DNA from: Chloroflexota bacterium
GTDB taxonomy: Bacteria; Chloroflexota; Dehalococcoidia; Lucifugimonadales; UBA826
NCBI GenBank assembly: GCA_002722155.1
Contig: PBKS01000019.1
Span: 1-60,686, forward strand
DNA: 60,686 nt
Direction: 5' to 3'
A program made the position numbers and the translations under genes. The notes under the pieces were generated by a model that was given only the letters and a program-made list of their open reading frames with translations, did no database searches and was not told where the DNA came from. Below, in pieces: positions 51,989 to 60,686 of the stretch. Each line of letters begins with the position of its first letter. The stretch's first letter is position 1.

Positions 51989-52894
51989 ATGACGCCCTAT
52001 GAAGGTATCTTCCCTGCAATCGTGACACCAATGTCCCCTGATGGAAAACTCAATGAAGCCGCTTTTAGAGAGGTCATGGAATTTAACATCCGAGCCGGAG
52101 TTGGTGGGTTTTGGGTAGCTGGCGGAAACGGAGAAAGTGTCCTGTTATCCGACGAGGAAAATATGCGTATTGCAGAGATAGCTTCAGATCAAAATAATGG
52201 GAGAATTAACAACATCATGCACGTAGGGGCCCCTACCACTGAAAGGGCTGCTAACCTGGCAGCACACGCTGCAAAGGTTGGAGCTGAGGCCATCTGCTGC
52301 GTGCCACCATTTTTCTACGGACAAACAGACGAGGCTATTGTCGAACACTATAAAACTGTTGCAGCCGCAGCAGACTTACCTTTCTACGTTTACAACCTGC
52401 CGCAATCCACAGGTGTCGAAATAACAGTTGAGCTAATGCAAAAAATCCAAGATCAAGTTCCGCAATTGGCGGGTTTAAAGCATTCCTCAATTAATTTTTC
52501 CAATGTTAGAGAATGGGAGAAGATGGGCCTTAGTTGCTTTATAGGCAGCAGTATGCTCATGGTTCCGGCTTTGTCTATTGGTGCTGTTGGATGCATAGAT
52601 GGCCCGCCATGTGCGGCACCTGAATTGTGGGTAAATATTTGGAAGTGTTGGCAAAAAGGAGATTTGCAAGGGGCTATGGATGCTCAACAGAAAGCCTCTT
52701 CTTTCACAGAAATAATGAGAGAGGCCGGAGTTCATAGCGGAACAAAAGCAGTATTAACAGAGAGGTTGGGAATTGATTGCGGAAGTGGTCGACTACCAAA
52801 TCCACCCTTAACAGGCACTAGGCGTGAGAACATACTTCAAAGGGTTTCAGATTTAGGAATTGGAGAAACAATGTCGTTAGCTTCTGGGGATTAA
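51989..52894 (+). CDS. dihydrodipicolinate synthase family aldolase
   Basis: A 301-residue DapA/NanA-type TIM-barrel lyase. Schiff-base Lys164 (LAGLKHSS) and Tyr135 (FYVYNLP) are at the right spacing. GNGES lies at 47-51, in place of the usual GTTGE/T(S/G)E motif, so it has likely diverged from lysine synthesis. Members make or split 2-keto acids, for example keto-deoxy sugar acids. No lysine-pathway genes are near, so a catabolic aldolase is more likely. ATG 51989 has aagga 7 nt upstream and is preferred to ATG 51974. Confidence 0.87.
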   Translation: MTPYEGIFPAIVTPMSPDGKLNEAAFREVMEFNIRAGVGGFWVAGGNGESVLLSDEENMRIAEIASDQNNGRINNIMHVGAPTTERAANLAAHAAKVGAEAICCVPPFFYGQTDEAIVEHYKTVAAAADLPFYVYNLPQSTGVEITVELMQKIQDQVPQLAGLKHSSINFSNVREWEKMGLSCFIGSSMLMVPALSIGAVGCIDGPPCAAPELWVNIWKCWQKGDLQGAMDAQQKASSFTEIMREAGVHSGTKAVLTERLGIDCGSGRLPNPPLTGTRRENILQRVSDLGIGETMSLASGD

Positions 52895-53230
52895 AATATT
52901 GGTTAAACACCCGAACTGATTTTGACCTAAAGATTCTCTCACCAAAAAATATGCTTCCACATAGCGAAATGATTTCAGAGGTGGAGTTTCTGACAAAAAC
53001 CTAGTTCGATCCTGGCGAATTTAAAAGTCATCAGAAACATGAGGAATATATCAAATTCCATTGCCTCACCAAGTAGGTTTTCTCTGTAGCCGGCAAAGAT
53101 TTTTCAATAACTATGGTTTACTTTCAAGCTCTGTTTCATTGAGGCTAATATATATTCACCAATGATTCCAAATTCTCATATAGACAGCTAAAACACATAT
53201 TTACACCTATTCCTAGAGGAGATCCCATTG
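52895..53230. other. 336 bp gap with no identified feature
   Basis: AT-rich sequence between the aldolase and HAD genes, both on the plus strand. No reading frame of note on either strand, no clear hairpin or promoter. It probably holds the terminator of the first and the promoter of the second, but I cannot point to either. Confidence 0.3.
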
Positions 53231-53941
53231 ATGCTCAAGGACAATTTAGATTCAGTTACTACGCTTACCTTCGACATTTTTGGAACCGTTCTCGACCTTG
53301 AACGAAGCTTGGTACCTCCTTTGGATCTTTTGTTAATGAATTGTGGAGCCCCAGCGACTATAACAGGGAAGGAAATATGGACTCACTGGAGACTAAGACA
53401 AAGAATCGAACAATACCAAGATAATATGCTAATGCTAGGGCACAGTGGCTATTTAACAGTTAAGAAAAAGGCCCTAATGTACACGTTAAGAAGCCATAAA
53501 ATTCCATTTACCCAGGCTCAAATGGACGACTTTATGGAAGCCTATCAAATGTTGATCCCTTTTGACGATGCTGTGTCCGGACTGAACAGATTGTCCGGGA
53601 AATACAAACTAGCAATACTTTCCAATGGTGAACAACACTATCTTGAATATCTGGCGCAAAATAGAATATGTATAGAGTTCGATCACATCCTTTCAGCGGA
53701 AACTGTAGGACAATTTAAACCCCACCCGTCTGTGTATAGGTTTGCTATGAAGAAGTTAAATTCAGAACCACAACAGATAATGATGATTGCAGCGCATTCC
53801 TTCGATATATTAGGAGCGCGCCATAGCGGTTTTAGGGGAGCCTACGTTAATCGGTATGATTTACCTTACGACGAGTCAAACTACGTTCCTGACATCACAA
53901 CAGGAAACTTTTATGAACTTTGCGACATTTTAGGGGTTTAA
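53231..53941 (+). CDS. haloacid dehalogenase type II-like HAD hydrolase
   Basis: A 236-residue HAD hydrolase. The nucleophile Asp15 is in TFDIFGTVLD, motif II in LSNGEQ, the Lys in VGQFKPHPSVYRFA, and the last motif region is MMIAAHSFDILGARHSG. The cap insert (WTHWRLRQRIEQYQD) after motif I is that of the L-2-haloacid dehalogenase group, which splits C-Cl bonds, though phosphatases exist in the group. ATG 53231 with gaggag 9 nt upstream; TTG 53228 also possible. A luciferase-like gene follows after 16 nt. Confidence 0.88.
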   Translation: MLKDNLDSVTTLTFDIFGTVLDLERSLVPPLDLLLMNCGAPATITGKEIWTHWRLRQRIEQYQDNMLMLGHSGYLTVKKKALMYTLRSHKIPFTQAQMDDFMEAYQMLIPFDDAVSGLNRLSGKYKLAILSNGEQHYLEYLAQNRICIEFDHILSAETVGQFKPHPSVYRFAMKKLNSEPQQIMMIAAHSFDILGARHSGFRGAYVNRYDLPYDESNYVPDITTGNFYELCDILGV

Positions 53942-53957
53942 TGAAGGATAAAGGTAC

Positions 53958-54902
53958 ATGAATACAAAATATGACAAGGTCAGAATAGGGATGGCGATGT
54001 CAGGTTGGCCGTTCCTTAGCGAAGATCCTACTCAGTTGGGGGATTATGTCACAAAAATGGAGAAATTAGACATAGATTCACTGTGGTTCACCGATAGAAT
54101 AATTTCGGAAACGTTCACCTTAGAACCTATAGTGACAATGTCATATATAGCTGCAATAACAAAAAAATTAAAATTTGGTACAAGTGTGATTGCATTACCA
54201 TTAAGAAACCCAACAGTGTTGGCAAAAGAGATTGCCACATTAGATTTCATATCCAATGGAAGATCCTTGCCAGCTGTCGGGTTAGGACCCGAAACTGAAA
54301 ATGACTATGAAGCATGTGGCTCAGACAAAAAGTCACGTGTTAGCAGAACAGAAGAAGCTGTTGAAATTATGCGACTCCTCTGGTCAGGTAACAATGTGAC
54401 ATACAAGGGAGAAAATTTCGTTCTCAATAATGTTTCCATTGAGCCGAAGCCGGTTCAAGAAAACTTGCCACCAATTTGGTTTGGAGGAAGAAGCGAAGCG
54501 GCTATCAACAGAACAGCAAAAATAGGCGACGGTTGGCTAGTTTCCAATGCCACTCCTGAAGAAGTGTCTGCAAGCATCCCTAAAATCAAAAAGCGAGCCA
54601 TCACATTTGAAAATCACATTGAAGATGACCACTACGGTGCTTTGATAAATTTCTGCTTTGCCGATACTCGTAGAGAAGGGGAAAAGTTAGCCAAAAATTA
54701 CAATATCGTCCGGAGGGAAGATGTTGATATCAAAGATGTAGCGGCCTTTGGGCCACCAGATATTCTTATCAACCTTTTAGATGATTACATCAAAGCCGGT
54801 GCTACCAAATTTACCTTACGTTCAGCCTGTCCCCCTGAAATGACATTCGAGCAAATGACCTTGCTTGGCAAGCACATCGTACCTCGTTACCATGCTGGCT
54901 AA
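53958..54902 (+). CDS. luciferase-like (LLM class) flavin/F420-dependent oxidoreductase
   Basis: A 314-residue TIM-barrel monooxygenase. KIGMAMSGWP-like start, IDSLWFTDR on strand 2, KLKFGTSVIALPLRNPTVLA, ATLDFISNGR and GLGPETENDYEACG are typical of the family; PPIWFGGRSEAA follows. The cofactor may be FMN or F420, and this cannot be told here. LLM enzymes oxidise many organic compounds. It is likely cotranscribed with the HAD gene 16 nt upstream (ribosome site aagg near 53951). Confidence 0.9.
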   Translation: MNTKYDKVRIGMAMSGWPFLSEDPTQLGDYVTKMEKLDIDSLWFTDRIISETFTLEPIVTMSYIAAITKKLKFGTSVIALPLRNPTVLAKEIATLDFISNGRSLPAVGLGPETENDYEACGSDKKSRVSRTEEAVEIMRLLWSGNNVTYKGENFVLNNVSIEPKPVQENLPPIWFGGRSEAAINRTAKIGDGWLVSNATPEEVSASIPKIKKRAITFENHIEDDHYGALINFCFADTRREGEKLAKNYNIVRREDVDIKDVAAFGPPDILINLLDDYIKAGATKFTLRSACPPEMTFEQMTLLGKHIVPRYHAG

Positions 54903-55325
54903 ATATTCTTTTACTAAATTCATGTCTGATTCAGTTATCACGAAACAATTGTATTCATCGTAGTACTGTTCGACTGTCTAGCAAATTTGATCATGTATAT
55001 TTACCCTTAGTCTGAAATTATGGAGAACTCTGCATATTTGGGAAAATAGTTATTCTGAATCCAGTGATTCTTTTATCGAATTTCGGTGCTAAAAAAAGTG
55101 GTTGGATCTACGCTAAAAAGTATGACAAATAATCAACCCATTTACGGAAGCAGGATTGGTTCCAGACGATGACTTAATGCTATTTTTGTTGGATTGTTCA
55201 AGTTCAAAAATATTTGTACTATGATCCCAACTGATACAATCAGGATTCTCATCATAAATACCATGTCCAACCTTGATACTCAAGCTATACGGTAATCCTG
55301 GAATTTAACAAAAGGTGGGTTAAAA
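54903..55325. other. 423 bp gap with no identified feature
   Basis: AT-rich, no credible reading frame, tRNA-like or rRNA-like sequence on either strand. The ribosome site aaaggtggg at 55311-55319 before the metallo-beta-lactamase gene is the only signal I can support. Confidence 0.3.
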
Positions 55326-56159
55326 ATGCCCGTAAATTCAATTAAGATAGGAAATTTTGATATATATTCGATATCAGATGGCTATATGATTTTTCAGAGG
55401 GACACGTTTTTTCCAGAATTAACTACGGAGTCATGGAAGCCCTATCCCGCTTATTTACTTCCCGAATTGGAAATGAATATTGGTTCTTTTGTGATTCGCG
55501 GGCCTGACAAAACCATACTTGTAGATACTGGACTTGGAAAACTGGACCATCACATTGAACAACCAATCCGAGAAACATTATTGTCAGAAATGGAAGCATT
55601 GAAATTTAATCCAGGTGATATAGATATAGTTTTTCTAACCCATCTACATTTAGATCATGTAGGAACAAACATGATCAAAGAAAATGGAGTTTGGAGGCAG
55701 ACATTTCCCAACGCTATGTATATGGTTAATAGATCTGACTGGGAAATGTTTAATCGTTTGATAGATAAACCCGCATTCCAATATATTAAGGAACAGGTTC
55801 AACCTTTGTTATCAAATGGATGTTTATATCTTTTTGAAGGTGCAATCTCGTTAATACAAGGGGTAACAACAATCCCCACACCGGGTCATACACCAGGACA
55901 CACTAGTCTCCTTATAGAGTCGGATGGAGAAATGGCAGTAATTGTAGGAGATGCAGCACATGTACCCCCACAAGTAGAACAACCTTCTTGGAGTCCAGCT
56001 CCTGACCGAGATAAAAAATTATCCGCTATGACTCGTGAATCTTTGATGGATTTAATAGAGCGAGAAAACGCTCTAATTGCATCCGGGCATTTTCCCAAAC
56101 CAGGATTCGGGCGAATTATAAAAATAAATTCCGGACGGTACTACAAGCCTTTGATCTAA
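55326..56159 (+). CDS. metallo-beta-lactamase-fold hydrolase
   Basis: A 277-residue MBL-fold enzyme. THLHLDHVGTN gives His106, His108, Asp110 and His111. TPGHTPGHTSLLIES and VIVGDAAHVPPQ carry the later His and Asp ligands, so the two-metal site is complete. Length and pattern are those of the N-acyl homoserine lactonase/quorum-quenching and related hydrolase group, but the substrate is open. ATG 55326 with aaaggtggg 6 nt upstream. Convergent with the zinc-ribbon gene. Confidence 0.9.
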   Translation: MPVNSIKIGNFDIYSISDGYMIFQRDTFFPELTTESWKPYPAYLLPELEMNIGSFVIRGPDKTILVDTGLGKLDHHIEQPIRETLLSEMEALKFNPGDIDIVFLTHLHLDHVGTNMIKENGVWRQTFPNAMYMVNRSDWEMFNRLIDKPAFQYIKEQVQPLLSNGCLYLFEGAISLIQGVTTIPTPGHTPGHTSLLIESDGEMAVIVGDAAHVPPQVEQPSWSPAPDRDKKLSAMTRESLMDLIERENALIASGHFPKPGFGRIIKINSGRYYKPLI

Positions 56160-56175
56160 AAGTAACTGGACTAAT

Positions 56176-56418
56176 CTAACCGTACACAGATGGAGGATAG
56201 GTCGCAGCTCGCTGCTTTTGAAGTGCAATTCGATCACTCTCCAAAACCGCCAACACCAAGTCTCGTATGTTCTTTACCTTTACTGGCAATTTTCCCAAAT
56301 CCCTATTATGCCCACACATCACACAAAAAAGCCTTACGCCAAACATATCCTCGTCATTAGTTAAAGTGCCAGTTCCACACCTCGGACAAGAACCAGTAAG
56401 AATTATTGTACTAATCAT
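56176..56418 (-). CDS. zinc-ribbon protein
   Basis: An 80-residue protein with two CxxC knuckles (CPRCGTGTL, CVMCGHN) ~19 residues apart, a zinc ribbon, then a helix-rich basic tail (VKNIRDLVLAVLESDRIALQ). No family recognised; perhaps a nucleic-acid or protein adaptor. ATG 56418 with agaaga upstream. It lies 98 nt downstream of the cytochrome c maturation operon on the same strand and may or may not belong to it. Confidence 0.7.
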   Translation of the reverse strand: MISTIILTGSCPRCGTGTLTNDEDMFGVRLFCVMCGHNRDLGKLPVKVKNIRDLVLAVLESDRIALQKQRAATYPPSVYG

Positions 56419-56516
56419 GTTCTTCTAAACTATCTCTAAATTCTTAGTATTTTGTTTGAGTTATTTAGTAAGTAAGTCAATTCTAACAATACACGAATTC
56501 TATTGGAAAAGCTGTT

Positions 56517-57692
56517 CTATTCAACCTCAGTTTTATCGGAAATTGCCTCTAATCTTTTGAGTAAATAACCTCTTCGGTCCCTATAAAGGTGATTATTCCA
56601 TTTATTCTCACTATGAAGATTGTCTAATTCAGTTATTTGATCAAAAATAACTTGCGCTTCACTAGAGCCTGCAAGCCACGACGCTCTACGATTTCTTAGC
56701 CGAACAGTGCTATAAATACCTACACTTCCAATACCTACCAATACCAGCAGCAATCCTACGGGGCCAGTATATTCATACTGGATTTGTCTAAATTCATTGG
56801 ATATTAGATCCCGAAATGCTGGAGTAGGTAAATCGGTCAATAATATTGAGGTTTTGGCACCTCTTTCTAAATTTTTTGATTCTAAAATTGTGTATATCTT
56901 TTCACCGATGATATCTTGGCTCATGGTCTCAAAATCAGTATTTATATCAATCATGCCTTGAGGAAATAAAATACTGGCACTTTTAACACCATATCTCCAC
57001 GTTTTGAGCATCTCGAATTGGGAGTCGGTATATGGAATATCATAGCTGTACATTATTTCATGATCCCCTGGCGGAAGAGAGGCAATAAGAGCAAATCCTT
57101 TGTCTACCTGGATATACTCAGCAGCCGGAATTAAAGTATCGAATGAAAAATTCGTTGCTCCTTCAGGTATACCAAATCTTATTAGGTCCATAGGGCCTGC
57201 ACCTTGTACGTAGGTTAATTTCGAATCATTAGAAACCGTTGCTAACTCCAAGATAGAAATTTTTCGATTCAGACTATCAATACCAGTGATAGAAAAAGAT
57301 CCCTTGGACAGAAAAATAACATCGTCGTCGGTGGATGTGTCGTAAACAGGCAAGGAGGTGAATTTAGCTACTCCTGACTCAATAACTATGTCGCCTACGT
57401 ACACTGTACCCTTATACACAGTCGACAAACCATACAAATTATCCGGACTATACAACACAGATTTAAATTGGAACCTACTACTTGAATCAGTAAAAGTATG
57501 TTGGGTTTCTCGAGGATGATCTAAAGAGCTAACATGCAAGGCTACAGAAATCATTTCACCAGCACCAACTCCTTGAGTGGCGTTTACTATTTCGCCTTTA
57601 ATTTCAATTTCAATTTCCTCGGCAAATAAATAATCCGTTTGAAAAAAGACAATTAAGACAAGGCTAATTATGGTCAAGATTCGTATTGTCAA
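56517..57692 (-). CDS. exported membrane-anchored protein of the Ccm operon
   Basis: A 391-residue protein of no family I know. Signal peptide (LTIISLVLIVFFQTDYLFA), a beta-rich extracytoplasmic part (EIEIEIKGEIVNATQG; LHVSSLDHPRETQ), a single membrane helix near 325-350 (GPVGLLLVLVGIGSVGIYS) and a cytoplasmic tail of ~50 residues. Start TTG 57692 overlaps the stop of the preceding gene by 4 nt (TTGA), so translation is coupled. A role in cytochrome c maturation, e.g. as apocytochrome or copper chaperone, is inferred only from position. Confidence 0.7.
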   Translation of the reverse strand: MTIRILTIISLVLIVFFQTDYLFAEEIEIEIKGEIVNATQGVGAGEMISVALHVSSLDHPRETQHTFTDSSSRFQFKSVLYSPDNLYGLSTVYKGTVYVGDIVIESGVAKFTSLPVYDTSTDDDVIFLSKGSFSITGIDSLNRKISILELATVSNDSKLTYVQGAGPMDLIRFGIPEGATNFSFDTLIPAAEYIQVDKGFALIASLPPGDHEIMYSYDIPYTDSQFEMLKTWRYGVKSASILFPQGMIDINTDFETMSQDIIGEKIYTILESKNLERGAKTSILLTDLPTPAFRDLISNEFRQIQYEYTGPVGLLLVLVGIGSVGIYSTVRLRNRRASWLAGSSEAQVIFDQITELDNLHSENKWNNHLYRDRRGYLLKRLEAISDKTEVE

Positions 57693-58063
57693 TTCAAATC
57701 CTTTTGCTGATCGCTTTCAGGAAAGGAGTTAGGTGACACAATCTCTGCTACTTTTGAAATTTGCTCAATTAGAGACTTTTCATCTTCTACAGAAATTTCT
57801 AGGGCCTTAAGTACCATTGCCGCCTCAGTCATGTGTACCTGTTTCAACCACAGATAATCCGATTCATCAACATTACCAACTGACATCTCCAATTCAGCAT
57901 GTCTAAGACCTTCCAAAGCCGACTCCCACCTTCGTTCTAAATCCGCATAAAGAGAAGATTCATCATCAGGAATTGACTTATTGGAAGCGATCTTTTTAAT
58001 TATCGGGTAGGCAATCAAAATTGCGGGAACCACACTTATGATGATTGCAGCTAATACGAGCAT
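57689..58063 (-). CDS. small CcmI-like membrane protein
   Basis: A 124-residue protein with one N-terminal membrane helix (LVLAAIIISVVPAILIAYPII) followed by a charged helical domain (LYADLERRWESALEGLRHAELEM). This resembles the N-terminal part of CcmI/CycH, the apocytochrome chaperone, though the TPR domain is missing. ATG 58063 directly follows the stop of ccmF. The next gene overlaps its stop. Likely part of the haem ligation complex. Confidence 0.6.
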   Translation of the reverse strand: MLVLAAIIISVVPAILIAYPIIKKIASNKSIPDDESSLYADLERRWESALEGLRHAELEMSVGNVDESDYLWLKQVHMTEAAMVLKALEISVEDEKSLIEQISKVAEIVSPNSFPESDQQKDLN

Positions 58064-60064
58064 TTAGTTTGCCATTCCCAACGGATTTTGATCTATATTT
58101 ACAGAAGGTAGCCTTACTCTTTTCTTATGCTTCCGACTATTCGGTGATATAGAAACAAGTGTTCCTAATACCAACACTGGTCCAGATACCCACATCCATA
58201 AAACCAAGGGGTTTATTAACACCCGGAACACTGCCTGACCATCCTCCATAAATTCTGAAGGGACAAGATAAAAATCTTCAATAATCGTACTATGAATAGC
58301 GCCTCTCGTGGCTGCTATTTGAAATTCAGGATAAACAGCCCGATATGGATACATATAGCCAATGTATTTATCCCCCGACCAAACTTCGAATTTGGCTGTT
58401 TCTTCCGTTCTGTCTGGAAATGATTTTTCTGACACCTCGATATACGTGAAAGTATATTTGCCCAAAACTTCGGAGTCCCCTGGTTTCATAACAACATCTT
58501 TTTGAACGTCATAAAAAGAGGAAGCCGTTATACCAATGGCAAGCATTACTATACTCAAATGGACTATATAGCCTCCATACCTGGGACGGTTTGCACCTAA
58601 CAAAGAAAGAAAAGAAAGACCCCAATTTTCCCCGTGCGAGTGCCTAGATCTAGTTCCTCTTACTAATTCTTGAACCACTGTCGTAACTGGTACGCTACAC
58701 ACCACGAACGAAATGAGAACCCAATATTGGTGTATTCCACTGATCAAGCTTAATAGGAGAACCCCACAGGCAACCACAAAAGGTGCCCGCAACATTTTGT
58801 TTACTGAAGTCCATCCAGCTTTTCTCCACGGGAGGACAGGACCAATACCCATCAAGAGAACCAACAAAATCATCAAGGGGCCGTTCACTTTGTTAAAAAA
58901 TGGTTGACCAATGGTCATAGTAGTGTCATCTACTGCCTCAGAAAATATTGGAAATATTGTGCCCCAAAGTGTGATAAAAGCGATCAGTAGAAAAAGCACG
59001 TTTTGAGCAAGAAAAGCAGATTCTCTTGAAATCATGGAATCCAATCCTGATCGGCTTCTCAAAGTGTCGTATCTGAATATGAAAATGGACAAAGAAATAA
59101 ACAATGTGGCGGCCATAACTGCCAGAAAAATCCAGCCCATAGTAGATTCAGCAAACGAATGCACTGAAGGAACCGGTCCACCTCGGTTAATGAACATTCC
59201 CATTTGGGCCATAGCAAAGCTCACAATAATCAAGACCATATTCCACATGCGAAACATTCCACGTCGTTTTTGAACCATTATCGAATGCACAAAAGCTGTC
59301 ATCCCTAGCCAAGGCATCAAGGCAGAATTTTCAACGGGGTCCCATGCCCAATATCCACCCCAACCTAATATTGTGTAAGCCCACCATGCGCCTAGTAACA
59401 ATCCTGTCGTCAGCAATAACCATGAGAGCATTCCCCAAAGTCTGCCCTGGTCAACCCATTCATCACGCCCCCCTCTCCCTGCCAATAAAGCCCCAATCGC
59501 AATGGAAAACGGTAATGCCACTGAAATTAAACCGAGCATTTGAAATGGTGGGTGTATAAACATACCAAAATGAATCAACAAGGGATTCATTCCTTGCCCA
59601 TCTTCCAGAGGAATTTGGTGCCGGTCGAGAGGATTAGCCAAAAACAAAATAACTGCCAAAAAGAACAGGAGAACGAGGCTCATTACCCCCAAAGCATAAG
59701 GAGATGTGTACGGCAGCTTACTATTTACAATTCTTGTTGCAATGCCCGCCATGATCGAGAAGGCAACTGCAATGTATAAAAGGGAGCCAGCATTCCCTGA
59801 ATAAAAAGCAACCCATGCATATGCCTTAGGCATCGCTAGATTGCTATTTTCAGCAACATATTTAACCGAAAAATCATTTGTAACAAAAGCATATATTAGG
59901 GAGGAGGTGGCCAACAAAAGCAAGGGAGATATAGAATAAAATCCCCACCTGGCACTAGCCGCAAGGTCTCTGCCATTCAACATGCCACCGGCAAATCCCA
60001 CAACAGTAGAATATGCTGCGACCATAAAAGAAAGAATAAGCGCAATTTGCCCGAGTTCTACCAT
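58064..60064 (-). CDS. ccmF: cytochrome c haem lyase subunit CcmF
   Basis: A 666-residue multi-helix protein of the CcmF/NrfE family. It contains the tryptophan-rich haem-handling WWD motif LGWGGYWAWDPVEN (233-246), His pairs near 165-171 (IHFGMFIHPP) and at 260, and a C-terminal beta domain (VMKPGDSEVLGKYTFTYIEV) outside the membrane. It joins haem to apocytochrome c with CcmH. ATG 60064 (TTG 60067 directly precedes it). Downstream of ccmH by 37 nt. Length is normal for the family. Confidence 0.95.
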   Translation of the reverse strand: MVELGQIALILSFMVAAYSTVVGFAGGMLNGRDLAASARWGFYSISPLLLLATSSLIYAFVTNDFSVKYVAENSNLAMPKAYAWVAFYSGNAGSLLYIAVAFSIMAGIATRIVNSKLPYTSPYALGVMSLVLLFFLAVILFLANPLDRHQIPLEDGQGMNPLLIHFGMFIHPPFQMLGLISVALPFSIAIGALLAGRGGRDEWVDQGRLWGMLSWLLLTTGLLLGAWWAYTILGWGGYWAWDPVENSALMPWLGMTAFVHSIMVQKRRGMFRMWNMVLIIVSFAMAQMGMFINRGGPVPSVHSFAESTMGWIFLAVMAATLFISLSIFIFRYDTLRSRSGLDSMISRESAFLAQNVLFLLIAFITLWGTIFPIFSEAVDDTTMTIGQPFFNKVNGPLMILLVLLMGIGPVLPWRKAGWTSVNKMLRAPFVVACGVLLLSLISGIHQYWVLISFVVCSVPVTTVVQELVRGTRSRHSHGENWGLSFLSLLGANRPRYGGYIVHLSIVMLAIGITASSFYDVQKDVVMKPGDSEVLGKYTFTYIEVSEKSFPDRTEETAKFEVWSGDKYIGYMYPYRAVYPEFQIAATRGAIHSTIIEDFYLVPSEFMEDGQAVFRVLINPLVLWMWVSGPVLVLGTLVSISPNSRKHKKRVRLPSVNIDQNPLGMAN

Positions 60065-60101
60065 CAAGAAAATACCGTATTCAGGGAATTTAAACTCATA
60101 A

Positions 60102-60599
60102 TCATTCTTTAGATATTCGATCTATCACTGAAAAATACCTTTCTTTCTCATCTTCTGTAATAGATTCTTCACTCAATCCGTAGGCATTGTCTAGAGCAGT
60201 AACATTCTGTCGTCTTCTCATCATATTTACTGCTATTACCACAATAATAAATGCAAAACCCAAACCAACTGGTGGAATAATCCAAGCATATAAACTTATT
60301 CCTGATCCCGCTGGTTCCAATAAAATGACAGGGCCGTACCTCTTGACAAAATAATCTTTTATTTCATCCTCAGATCTTCCATCTTCTACAAAATCTTTCA
60401 CGATCGTTCTCATATTCATGGCTATTTCATTTTGTGATTGGTCAATAGACTCTCCGGGACAAACCGGGCACATAAGAACAGCATTTAGATTATTTACTCT
60501 TTGTTCTTCATCAGAGATGAAGTTTGTATTTGCGCTGAAGCAGGCGGTATTTAAAAATAAAACCTGCAAGCTCAATAGGCTTATCATTTTAAAAAACAT
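60102..60599 (-). CDS. ccmH: cytochrome c maturation thiol reductase CcmH/CcdA-type
   Basis: A 165-residue exported protein. Signal or membrane segment (ISLLSLQVLFLNTAC), then the CcmH redox motif LMCPVCPGESIDQSQNEIA (Cys44 and Cys47), which reduces apocytochrome thiols. A C-terminal helix (IIPPVGLGFAFIIVVIAVNMM) anchors it. CcmH acts with CcmF. ATG 60599 has no good ribosome site; ATG 60587 is an alternative. It probably starts the part of the ccm operon seen here, with more genes beyond the right edge. Confidence 0.93.
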   Translation of the reverse strand: MFFKMISLLSLQVLFLNTACFSANTNFISDEEQRVNNLNAVLMCPVCPGESIDQSQNEIAMNMRTIVKDFVEDGRSEDEIKDYFVKRYGPVILLEPAGSGISLYAWIIPPVGLGFAFIIVVIAVNMMRRRQNVTALDNAYGLSEESITEDEKERYFSVIDRISKE

Positions 60600-60647
60600 A
60601 TTTTACTCGACAGATGGTGTTCCCCTAGTAAAGTTTTTCTTCAATTA

Positions 60648-60686
60648 TCATTCAATACCGAGTTGAGCAGTAGTCTCAGAAACCAG
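60648..60686 (-). CDS. possible 3' end of an upstream ccm gene, partial
   Basis: On the minus strand one frame from the edge runs LVSETTAQLGIE and stops at 60648-60650, 48 nt before ccmH. It could be the C-terminus of ccmG or ccmE or of an unrelated gene. A second frame stays open to a nearby stop as well, so even the frame is uncertain. Confidence 0.25.
   Translation of the reverse strand: MVSETTAQLGIE

Noticed and set aside
1-60686. tRNA, rRNA or tmRNA genes
   Set aside because: I looked for T-arm (GGTTCGA) and CCA-end patterns; the single GGTTCGAAT-like hit (in plsX near 43307) is inside a coding region with no cloverleaf.

Overview
This 60.7 kb AT-rich window looks like chromosomal DNA of an uncultured marine bacterium. 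My best guess is Chloroflexota, class Dehalococcoidia, SAR202-like. This is inference from content: enolase-superfamily dehydratases, CaiB/BaiF CoA-transferases, luciferase-like monooxygenases, many short-chain dehydrogenases, several MFS carriers, and a FabL-type enoyl-ACP reductase next to a MaoC pair. There is no rRNA or ribosomal protein gene to fix taxonomy. Many genes appear to start with TTG.

Region by region. (1) 1-3.1 kb is an accessory edge. It holds the 5' end of a C5-cytosine DNA methyltransferase, a tyrosine integrase interrupted by an in-frame stop, a dienelactone hydrolase, and a helix-turn-helix pair with an apparent nonsense mutation. (2) 3.1-10.4 kb holds small dimeric alpha/beta-barrel-like proteins, an MFS carrier, Yip1, DUF805 and cupin genes and a frameshifted SDR. 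Several minus-strand genes here share a ~60 bp dispersed promoter module. (3) 10.5-14.9 kb is a catabolic operon of a fused double CoA-transferase and an enolase-superfamily enzyme, followed by an XRE regulator. (4) 14.9-20.0 kb is a four-gene minus-strand operon: VWA protein, DUF1800, DUF1501, NHL propeller. (5) 20.1-26.3 kb is a second enolase, then SDR, 2-oxopentenoate-hydratase-like, enoyl-CoA hydratase, MFS and esterase genes. (6) 26.3-29.9 kb is proBA plus a TolB-like lipoprotein. (7) 30-41 kb holds a GH32/43-like propeller with a luciferase-like gene remnant beside it, two MFS carriers, SMP-30, a large hydrolase, a zinc dehydrogenase, a metallo-beta-lactamase and a cupin.

(8) 40.5-47.1 kb is housekeeping: serS, divergent from a fatty-acid cluster (MaoC pair, plsX, fabG, fabL), then ygfZ-erpA and a small zinc ribbon. 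(9) 47.1-49.9 kb has a 61 bp tandem duplication, a 17 bp perfect hairpin, a good promoter and an OppD/OppF ATPase pair without permeases. (10) 50-56.4 kb holds a methyltransferase, a lipoprotein, a DapA-family aldolase, a HAD hydrolase, a luciferase-like monooxygenase, a metallo-beta-lactamase and a zinc ribbon. (11) 56.5-60.7 kb is a cytochrome c maturation operon (CcmH, CcmF, small CcmI-like protein, novel exported protein).

The catabolic genes together suggest oxidation of diverse organic acids: uptake by MFS, CoA activation or dehydration, hydration, dehydrogenation, and lactone or ester hydrolysis. The most notable items are the shared promoter module at 3.1-7.4 kb, the VWA-DUF1800-DUF1501-NHL operon without export signals, the half-degenerate CoA-transferase fusion, and several freshly broken genes.
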